A stretch of 5,753 bases of DNA from Flavobacteriales bacterium (lineage in GTDB: Bacteria; Bacteroidota; Bacteroidia; Flavobacteriales_E; Vicingaceae), in assembly GCA_003487525.1 (NCBI GenBank), contig DNDT01000318.1:806-6558 (forward strand). Reading direction: 5' to 3'. Shown piece by piece: positions 1-5,242 of this stretch. Every line of letters starts with the position of its first letter. Within the stretch, counting starts at the first letter, position 1. The position numbers and the translations under genes were made by a program. The notes beneath the pieces were generated by a model. It saw only the letters and a program-made list of their open reading frames with translations. It was not told the origin of the DNA and made no database searches.

Positions 1-500
1 CCAGAAGTCGAATTCGGATTTAAATCCATTCCGCTGAACATGATGAGGGAATAGAGCTCTTTTATGGTTGGCAAACGCCAATCGCTGAAACCGCCAAGGC
101 TATAGGTAGAGGCGAATGATACAGCCTGGTTGTAAGTCAATTTATCCGCAGCGTCAATGTCCCCATCCCTGTCTGTATCGGGGCTTTTTTGCCACATTAA
201 GCCTGTCACCATGTCAGTGACGGTTCCATTGCCATTGTTGACGTATGTCGGTTTATTGCCGGGATAATCTGCATTCTGACCGAAATAGCTAGTTCCTTCA
301 GCGGGTGCCGATATTTCAGAGAGATCATTGTAATGAGTTTTCTGATCGGTTCCGACTACGGGGTATCCTTTAATTCCCGGTAAATTATCCAATACAGGAT
401 TGCTTTCTTCGTCTTTCGAACATGAGGCAATAAGAATTATGGCGAAAAATACAGCGAACAAAACGCCTGGGGCAGAAGGGGAATTAACTTGATTCTTCAT
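1..500 (-). CDS. DUF1566 (Lcl C-terminal-like) surface lipoprotein, C-terminus missing
   Basis: Translating the complement from the ATG at 500-498 gives 166 open codons running off the left edge, so the C-terminus is missing. Residues 13-26 are hydrophobic and end in the lipobox I-A-S-C, with C27 as the predicted lipidated cysteine. The next residues, S-K-D-E-E, fit the K-(D/E)2 surface-export signal described for Bacteroidota, so an outer-membrane, outward-facing location is inferred. Residues 86-153 match the DUF1566 pattern: NNGNGTVTDMVTGLMWQ (88-104), then GGFSDWRLPTIKELYSLI (136-153). Inserted between these is D-x-D-x-D-G-D-I-D-x-x-D (108-119), an EF-hand or dockerin-type calcium loop. 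The family is common in secreted and surface proteins, but its biochemical role is not established. The lipobox distance supports this start; no Shine-Dalgarno sequence is seen. The domain call is firm, the ligand unknown. Confidence 0.88.
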   Translation of the reverse strand, partial: MKNQVNSPSAPGVLFAVFFAIILIASCSKDEESNPVLDNLPGIKGYPVVGTDQKTHYNDLSEISAPAEGTSYFGQNADYPGNKPTYVNNGNGTVTDMVTGLMWQKSPDTDRDGDIDAADKLTYNQAVSFASTYSLGGFSDWRLPTIKELYSLIMFSGMDLNPNSTS

Positions 501-567
501 CAAAACGACTTTAAAATGTAAAACACATTCTTCTTAGGAATATTGTGACCTTGCATTTAAACATTCA

Positions 568-599
568 CAACAGTATCACATTGATTGGATAATGCGCAA
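568..599 (-). promoter_or_regulatory. Weak candidate promoter for the DUF1566 lipoprotein gene
   Basis: Read on the minus strand, TTG (599-597) is followed after 21 bases by TACTGTTG (575-568), which differs from the Bacteroidota -7 consensus TAnnTTTG at one base. It would start transcription near 562 and leave a leader of about 60 bases before the ATG at 500. One mismatch plus a loose spacer makes a chance match quite possible. The 127-bp gap it lies in shows no terminator-like hairpin. Confidence 0.22.
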
Positions 600-627
600 T
601 ACCGAAGGCAAAAAAAGAGATTAACCA

Positions 628-1002
628 TTAATTGTCTTCCAGATCATCAATCAGATTAATGGTGAGTTTTTCCGTGGTCTTGTTGAAAACACCTGTGCAG
701 CGTAGATTTTCGGTGTTTATAAAGTGTAAAATGCGCCCCTTGTATTCATATGGAACCGCACCAAAATGTTTGGCGCCATCCCCGGCTGAAGCCCTATAAA
801 CCAGAATTTGATCTTCGTTGTCAATTACGTGTCTAAGATGACAAGGAAATTCGTTTTGCTCTTCACCTTCATAAAGTTTTTTATTCAATTCTTCCAACTT
901 TGTGACAATACTTGAATCGTCCGAGTTTCCAGTCCTGAAATAAAAAAATGCCATTAATATGGCAATTAAGATTGCGGAAATGAGTAAAAATTCAAACATC
1001 AT
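628..1002 (-). CDS. Small membrane-anchored protein of unknown function
   Basis: This 124-residue protein is not one I recognise. Residues 3-22 form one long hydrophobic helix (FEFLLISAILIAILMAFFYF) followed by an arginine. With no charge before the helix, that suggests an N-out, C-in single-pass anchor. Residues 31-48 look like a short charged helix (TKLEELNKKLYEGEE). The remainder (52-124) has alternating hydrophobic residues suggesting a small beta-rich domain, with single cysteines at C54 and C102 and a strongly acidic tail (DDLEDN). Two adjacent ATG codons (1002-1000 and 999-997) could start it; the first is used here. It is on the same strand as the lipoprotein gene 127 bp downstream, but that gap is wide, so co-transcription is uncertain. 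The clean anchor-plus-domain layout makes a real gene likely. Confidence 0.72.
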   Translation of the reverse strand: MMFEFLLISAILIAILMAFFYFRTGNSDDSSIVTKLEELNKKLYEGEEQNEFPCHLRHVIDNEDQILVYRASAGDGAKHFGAVPYEYKGRILHFINTENLRCTGVFNKTTEKLTINLIDDLEDN

Positions 1003-1088
1003 TTTTTATTTACAAGATATAAAATGATTTAGTCAAAAGCAATACCCAAAATCGGACTTATACCCTTTCGATCCGCATTCAAATACTC

Positions 1089-1117
1089 GTTGTCCGGCAC
1101 TTATTATAGCGGCCAAC
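1089..1117. repeat. Imperfect 8-bp inverted repeat in the divergent spacer
   Basis: GTTGTCCG (1089-1096) and CGGCCAAC (1110-1117) pair at seven of eight positions across a 13-base loop. The element sits between the divergently transcribed 628-1002 and 1245-2660 genes. It could be an operator or a weak hairpin. No T-run follows on either strand, so it is not a convincing terminator. Confidence 0.3.
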
Positions 1118-1154
1118 CGAATCATTTAAATTTTGAAACCGGAACATTCTGTCC

Positions 1155-1184
1155 TTTGAGTTTACATGCATTGGGTTATTTTTA
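1155..1184 (+). promoter_or_regulatory. Candidate Bacteroidota-type promoter for the 1245-2660 gene
   Basis: TTTG (1155-1158) is followed after 18 bases by TATTTTTA (1177-1184), which matches the -7 consensus TAnnTTTG at all but the final base. Transcription would begin near 1190, giving a leader of about 55 bases to the ATG at 1245. It is the best match in the 242-bp spacer. A direct repeat brackets the -7 box (see the 1163-1200 entry). Confidence 0.4.
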
Positions 1185-1200
1185 CACGATACATGCATTG
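1163..1200. repeat. Perfect 11-bp direct repeat around the candidate -7 box
   Basis: TACATGCATTG occurs at 1163-1173 and again at 1190-1200, 27 bp apart start to start. Each copy contains the palindrome ATGCAT. The first copy lies between the candidate -33 and -7 boxes and the second at the predicted transcription start. That is where a repressor or other regulator would bind. The repeat itself is certain; the operator role is inference. Confidence 0.5.
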
Positions 1201-1244
1201 CGACCAAATCTTCAGTCCATAGGACCTAAACTTTTTATTTTGAG

Positions 1245-2660
1245 ATGAAATTAATCCTAAAAATTGAGTTATTAACTACGCTTGCAGTATTTGTAGCACT
1301 CGTTATCATCACCTCCGGACTGAACAAGGCAGATACAGGTGACGCCGGGGATAGCCTTGTGCATTACCTGTTTTCCGCGCATGCATTTAAATATCCAGAG
1401 CATTTTTTTAATCACTGGGCCAAACCGTTTTTTGTCCTTTTAAGTGCCCCGTTTGCTCAATTTGGTTTTAAGGGAATCATTGTTTTTAATGCGCTCTGTG
1501 CCTCGTTAAGTGCATTGTTTTCATATTACATTGCAAGGAACCTGAACATCAAAAACCCCTTGGTCGTTTTTGTATTCATCTTTGCATCACCCCTGTATTT
1601 CAAGCTGATTTTTTCCGGACTGACCGAATATCTGTTTGCATTGATTCTGGTCATTGGTATATTCCTGTTTCAAAAGAACAAAGCTATTCCCGCAGTAATT
1701 CTTATCTCATTTTTACCCCTTGTCAGATCAGAAGGACTGCTTATACTTGGTGTTTTTGCCGCGTATCTCGCCTTAAATAACAGATATAAAAAAATACCTT
1801 ATTTACTGTCTGGGCAAGTTGTTTACACCATTGCCGGGGCGCTTTTTCACAAGGACATACTGTGGGTTTTCAGTGAAATCCCCTACGCACATTTGGGAAG
1901 CCCCTATGGAAGCGGAAAATTGACGGATTTCATCGAAAGGCTTTACTACACCATGGAGAGACCCATATGTACCTTATTGGTCCTGGGAATAATTGCAACA
2001 TTGATTACCTATCTGACACGCGAAAAACGAAACAGAAATTCAATTCGAATGTTTCTGATATTGGGGTCTTTCGTCACCTTTTTTGTCGCTCATTCTATTT
2101 TTTGGTGGCTTGGAATATTCAATTCCATGGGTCTGGCCAGGGTATTGATTTGCATTGTTCCGCTGGGAGCCATACTTTCACTGGCAGGGCTTCAACTTAT
2201 TACGGACAGGTTTAATAACCACTTGGTAAAAAAAGGCATCGTTGGAGCTTTTCTCGTTCTGATTTGCATATACCCATTTATTGACCGTCCCTGGGCAGTG
2301 GTGTTTGACAAAAATTTATTTCTTGTTCCTGACAATCGATTTATTGAAGACGAACTGGCACCCTACGTCAAATCTAACTTCCCTGATTATCCGGATAAAA
2401 CCATTTATTACTCACACCCATATATAAGTGTGGCTCTGGATCTCGATTATTTCAGCAACGATAAATACCTGAGAGTGCGTCGTGCCATTACAGATTCCGA
2501 GATGACTCCCGCTCTGATTTTCTGGGATGAATGGTTTAGCAGGGTTGATGAAAATATTGCGCTCGAGCAGTTGGAAGGAATGAAGGAGCTTGAAAAAGTC
2601 CAATCCTTCGAACGACTTCACATTGAACGAAACATGCAATTGGTGGTATTCAAAAGATAA
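1245..2660 (+). CDS. GT-C-like polytopic membrane glycosyltransferase candidate
   Basis: This 471-residue protein has about ten hydrophobic segments (near 7-25, 74-97, 105-119, 125-142, 147-160, 161-177, 186-201, 241-257, 268-288, 298-320, 331-346) and a soluble tail of about 125 residues (347-471). The loop after the first segment carries D30, D33 and D36 in the order D-x-x-D-x-G-D, then a conserved-looking stretch FFNHWAKPFFVLLSAPFAQFG (from 54). In GT-C enzymes this first outer loop holds the catalytic acid. A later R-S-E-G motif (161-164) also fits them. Such enzymes transfer sugars from polyprenyl-phosphate donors to lipid, glycan or protein acceptors on the outer face of the inner membrane. 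The tail has WDEWF (427-431) and YYSHPY (388-393); I cannot name its domain. No other glycan gene is nearby, so the acceptor is unknown. The start gives a typical lysine-flanked first helix. Fold call moderate, activity unproven. Confidence 0.72.
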   Translation: MKLILKIELLTTLAVFVALVIITSGLNKADTGDAGDSLVHYLFSAHAFKYPEHFFNHWAKPFFVLLSAPFAQFGFKGIIVFNALCASLSALFSYYIARNLNIKNPLVVFVFIFASPLYFKLIFSGLTEYLFALILVIGIFLFQKNKAIPAVILISFLPLVRSEGLLILGVFAAYLALNNRYKKIPYLLSGQVVYTIAGALFHKDILWVFSEIPYAHLGSPYGSGKLTDFIERLYYTMERPICTLLVLGIIATLITYLTREKRNRNSIRMFLILGSFVTFFVAHSIFWWLGIFNSMGLARVLICIVPLGAILSLAGLQLITDRFNNHLVKKGIVGAFLVLICIYPFIDRPWAVVFDKNLFLVPDNRFIEDELAPYVKSNFPDYPDKTIYYSHPYISVALDLDYFSNDKYLRVRRAITDSEMTPALIFWDEWFSRVDENIALEQLEGMKELEKVQSFERLHIERNMQLVVFKR

Positions 2661-2674
2661 AACCACAAGGTTTT
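2659..2674 (+). terminator. Weak hairpin overlapping the stop of the glycosyltransferase gene
   Basis: AAAACC (2659-2664) and GGTTTT (2669-2674) form a perfect 6-bp stem with an ACAA loop, beginning inside the TAA stop codon. Only two of the pairs are G-C, and the T-run is part of the stem, followed by CCGC. It is therefore a poor intrinsic terminator, reported only because no better one follows the gene. Confidence 0.2.
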
Positions 2675-2749
2675 CCGCATTTTAAAATCGTCGTTCACTT
2701 CAGCTTCAAAATTTCACGTTTCATGATATTTTTTTTGCAATAAAATTCA

Positions 2750-2781
2750 TTAACCATCTGATTCATTGATGATATGGTTAA
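2750..2781. repeat. Perfect 8-bp inverted repeat covering a start codon
   Basis: TTAACCAT (2750-2757) and ATGGTTAA (2774-2781) are perfect reverse complements separated by 16 bases. The right arm contains the ATG at 2774 of the small membrane ORF. In RNA the stem would bury that start codon; in DNA the pair could be a dimer-binding operator. The repeat is directly visible, its role is not. Confidence 0.45.
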
Positions 2782-2986
2782 AGTAAAAGAAATACGAAAA
2801 ACCAAATGCGACATACCACAAACCACAGTAATTAACTTGATCGGCATCATATTTTTTTTGGGATATTTAATTATCTTTATAGGTAATAGCATAAAGTTTC
2901 CTGATGAAGTGCTTTTGAATTCACTGGAAAAAGTTCTTTTATTTCGAAAAGCATCATCGAAGGGACAATTAAAATTTAAATCATGA
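2774..2986 (+). CDS. Possible small single-pass membrane peptide upstream of the DoxX gene
   Basis: This is a 70-codon frame I do not recognise. It has a basic N-terminus (MVKVKEIRKTK), one hydrophobic stretch at about 19-37 (VINLIGIIFFLGYLIIFIG), and a basic tail (KASSKGQLKFK). A lysine-rich N-terminus before the helix would favour an N-in orientation. Its TGA overlaps the DoxX ATG as ATGA at 2983-2986, the usual arrangement for translational coupling, and that is the main reason to take it seriously. Against it are the short length, the AT-rich low-complexity DNA including a run of eight T inside the hydrophobic stretch, no family match, and no clear promoter. It may equally be the leader region of the DoxX gene that happens to be open. 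Confidence 0.38.
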   Translation: MVKVKEIRKTKCDIPQTTVINLIGIIFFLGYLIIFIGNSIKFPDEVLLNSLEKVLLFRKASSKGQLKFKS

Positions 2987-3372
2987 GAAACTACCTTTCG
3001 CTTATCGGCCGCATTTTTCTCTCTCTAATCTTTATTGTTCACGGTACCATGAAGGTGATGGACTTTGAACATTTCTGGCATGGATTGGAACTTAAAGGAG
3101 TCCCTTTGGCACCTATGGTATCGATTATTGTGGTATTTATCGAACTAGGTGGTGGTCTGGCAATACTTATTGGTTTCTACACGAGGTTTTTTACGTCAAT
3201 AATGGCCATTTATTTATTGGGAGTGACGCTGGTTTACTATCCTTTTTGGAGCGACACAACGCTGTTCGAGGATTTTATGAGAAATCTGGCCATTGTTGGA
3301 GGATTGATTATTGAGGATTATGCGGGCGCAGGAAAAAACAGCGTGGATGATTCTCATGTTTTTGATGTCTGA
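2983..3372 (+). CDS. DoxX family inner-membrane protein
   Basis: This 129-residue protein has four hydrophobic segments (about 5-22, 43-66, 69-87, 98-111), the normal size and topology for DoxX. Family marks visible are G-R at the first helix (9-10), H-G-x-x-K (20-24) at its end, I-E-L-G-G-G (53-58), a G-F-Y-T-R turn (64-68), and a C-terminal G-A-G-K-N-S-V-D (115-122), like the G-x-G-x-x-S-x-D ending common in the family. DoxX proteins sit in the inner membrane. Some archaeal members are thiosulfate:quinone oxidoreductase subunits and some actinobacterial ones join oxidative-stress complexes, but most bacterial members, including this type, have no proven reaction. Its start overlaps the TGA of the preceding small frame by ATGA. 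No DoxD, SOD or thiol-transfer partner lies nearby, so no specific oxidoreductase role is claimed. Confidence 0.9.
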   Translation: MRNYLSLIGRIFLSLIFIVHGTMKVMDFEHFWHGLELKGVPLAPMVSIIVVFIELGGGLAILIGFYTRFFTSIMAIYLLGVTLVYYPFWSDTTLFEDFMRNLAIVGGLIIEDYAGAGKNSVDDSHVFDV

Positions 3373-3658
3373 CGGCATCCGTTGTATGAACCAATAATTT
3401 GATTCGTCTGTTTTCCCGGTTTCTTCCACAATTGATTTGCCGCAATTCTGGCACGTTGATGACTCAATTACCTACTGTTATTCGTTCGTTTCCATCGAAA
3501 TCCCACTGAATTAATGCGATAAAATTTCATACCTATGTACCTGTAAATCTGATTGGTATAATATAAAAAGGCATTTATAAGTGAGGTAAACACAAGCCAT
3601 CTGTCCTTTCGAAATCAATTTACTACATCGACTTTCGTCTCAATCAATAACTCAAAAG
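3373..3658. other. 286-bp gap between the DoxX and helical-repeat genes
   Basis: I see no gene, RNA or mobile element here. Just after the DoxX stop a very short stem (ACGG, loop CAT, CCGT) appears, too small to be a credible terminator. The best promoter-like strings before the 3659 gene are TAAATCTG (3544-3551), one base off TAnnTTTG but lacking a -33 TTG, and TATAAT (3557-3562), which resembles a sigma-70 -10 box but also has no matching -35. The promoter of the downstream gene is therefore unresolved. Confidence 0.4.
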
Positions 3659-5167
3659 ATGAAAGAATTGCACAATATAATTTCCGGAATGTCATTTGCG
3701 GAGCGAAAAGCGGCAAGACGCTATTTTTCTCAGAAATATCAAAACACAAAAGAACTGCGCTTGTTCAATATGCTCGAAGAGAATAAATCATTAAAACATT
3801 TCCGCTCGAATCCGGAGATAAATAAACTGGGATACGATTCGACGGAGAGTAAATCCTTTCAGAAATTAAAAATACGCCTGAGAAATAAGTTGTTTGATTT
3901 TTTATTGGCCAACAACACCACCGAGGGCGGAAAAATGCTGGATAAAAATATCTTTTTGCAACAGCGCCTTCGCAAATTAAATCTACAGGCAAATATTCTC
4001 AGGGAAAAAAGCTACCTGAATCAATCCAGGGAACTGCTGACCAACTCCGCCCGGATCGCCAAAGAGAATGAACAATATGACAATCTTATTGATGCAATGA
4101 AGGAACTCAAAAAGATCCATGAGATGCGCGCCAACTACGCATTGAAAGAAAAAATCACTTCAAAGATTAAAGGATACCGTCTGCTTGCCGATCAATTGGG
4201 TGAATTCCAGGAGAAATTCATCGAAGTGCTTTCCAAAAGTGAAACTGACTTTTTGGATTTTACATCAAAAAAGCTCAGGGATAACTTGCTTGTCATGCGG
4301 GCACACCAACATGAATTAAATACCGATCAATTCAATCTGATGACCGATCATCTGCAAATAATGATATACCAGAGTGAAAGCGCTTTTAACAAAGCCCTGC
4401 AACTCGCCTTTAAATGGTCCCGGATCATTAAACAAAATCCGGCCAAATTTCCGTTCGACTTAAAGCTGGCAAATTCCAGATCCATATTGGATAACCTTTT
4501 ACTGATAGACAAACAAGAAGCCGCGATGAGAATTTCCAAAAAGTTGGGAGAGCAAGACATTCCACTGCATCAAAAATTTTCCATTTTGTTGTTCCAGCTT
4601 CACAATAACCTGATTAACAAAGACTTGAATTCGTGCGAAGAAATTTTTAGACGGCTTGAAAAAGATTTGGTGCACACGGGGAAAATGCAGAATATGCTTG
4701 CTTACTACCACGCATTCCATGAATATCGACTGGGAAATTATCGGAATACGTTGGATATTATCAATAATAATATGCGCAATTTTTCGTGTGCTTCCCATCA
4801 GCAGCTTGACTTTATGTTACTTGAAATCATTGCCCTGTTTAATATTGACAAACTCGATTTGTTGGAGTACAGAATTCAGGGATTCGGTAAAAACATTGCT
4901 TATCGCAAAAAGTTCGATGTCCCCTCACATTATAACAAGTGCAGTATCCTGCTCAACAATTTATTGAGAACCAATTTCAATTTTCGGGATGATAAGGTAA
5001 AGGGTTTGTTTATCGAACTGCAATTTTACCCGGTCAGCGGACTGTTAAAAACAACATCATTGATGCCGTTTATCTTCCTGGAATGGTACAGATCTCATTC
5101 GGTAGCAGAAGGCCCGGAATTGGAAGAGCTGGGTTTGCATAAGGCGCTTTCTGAAGCCATATTCTGA
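3659..5167 (+). CDS. Cytoplasmic TPR-like alpha-helical protein, function unknown
   Basis: This 502-residue protein has no signal peptide or membrane helix. It is rich in K, E, L, N and R and looks helical throughout. The N-terminal part, MSFAERKAARRYFSQKY (11-27), then RLFNMLEE (34-41) and LKIRLRNKLFDFLLAN (70-85), resembles the opening of a group of roughly 500-residue Bacteroidota hypothetical proteins that I recall having N-termini of the form 'L..aEkryFk.y ... lf..i' followed by helical repeats. TPR-like helix pairs are visible at about 105-155 (ANILREKSYLNQSRELL, IAKENEQYDNLIDAM) and 345-370 (NMLAYYHAFHEYRLGNYRNT). TPR-type arrays usually bind other proteins. No catalytic motif is seen, and the chain ends with a helical block around FIFLEWYRSH (471-480). 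The ATG lies 15 residues before the conserved-looking start of the domain and has an A-rich leader. It stands alone between wide gaps and gives no hint of partner. Confidence 0.85.
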   Translation: MKELHNIISGMSFAERKAARRYFSQKYQNTKELRLFNMLEENKSLKHFRSNPEINKLGYDSTESKSFQKLKIRLRNKLFDFLLANNTTEGGKMLDKNIFLQQRLRKLNLQANILREKSYLNQSRELLTNSARIAKENEQYDNLIDAMKELKKIHEMRANYALKEKITSKIKGYRLLADQLGEFQEKFIEVLSKSETDFLDFTSKKLRDNLLVMRAHQHELNTDQFNLMTDHLQIMIYQSESAFNKALQLAFKWSRIIKQNPAKFPFDLKLANSRSILDNLLLIDKQEAAMRISKKLGEQDIPLHQKFSILLFQLHNNLINKDLNSCEEIFRRLEKDLVHTGKMQNMLAYYHAFHEYRLGNYRNTLDIINNNMRNFSCASHQQLDFMLLEIIALFNIDKLDLLEYRIQGFGKNIAYRKKFDVPSHYNKCSILLNNLLRTNFNFRDDKVKGLFIELQFYPVSGLLKTTSLMPFIFLEWYRSHSVAEGPELEELGLHKALSEAIF

Positions 5168-5195
5168 GTTGCGAAAATGAAATTGTACAAAATGG

Positions 5196-5223
5196 TTGGC
5201 ATTCAACTAAAATGATATTTTTG
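5196..5223 (+). promoter_or_regulatory. Bacteroidota-type promoter for the DinB gene
   Basis: TATTTTTG (5216-5223) is an exact match to the TAnnTTTG -7 box, with TTG (5196-5198) 17 bases upstream as the -33 element. Transcription should start near 5228-5231. This makes the ATG at 5212 lie inside the promoter and untranslatable from this transcript, and leaves a leader of only about 12-15 bases to the TTG codon at 5243. It is the cleanest promoter in the window. Confidence 0.55.
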
Positions 5224-5242
5224 AAAAAAAACAGCCGATCCA

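Noticed and set aside
2722..2860. A 16-bp near-repeat, 15 of 16 identical (2722-2737 and 2845-2860), consisting mainly of ATATTTTTTTTG.
   Set aside because: It is mostly a run of eight T with AT flanks in an AT-rich region, and the second copy lies inside codons for a hydrophobic stretch. Low complexity explains it better than a functional repeat.
2695..2892. A 65-codon open frame on the minus strand.
   Set aside because: It covers the promoter-side spacer and the opposite strand of the small membrane frame, has no recognisable domain, and has no neighbour or promoter to support it.
3557..3562. TATAAT as a sigma-70-type -10 box before the helical-repeat gene.
   Set aside because: No -35-like TTG lies at a suitable distance and Bacteroidota primary sigma factors use TAnnTTTG; the string is expected by chance in this AT-rich stretch.
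4499..4798. A 99-codon open frame on the minus strand inside the helical-repeat gene, and a 103-codon plus-strand frame at 4656-4967.
   Set aside because: Both lie wholly inside a well-supported 502-codon gene in other frames, and their translations show no domain-like pattern.
5195..5207. GTTG-GCATT-CAAC hairpin as terminator of the helical-repeat gene.
   Set aside because: The stem is only four pairs and the following T-stretch belongs to the downstream promoter box, so promoter use explains the sequence better.
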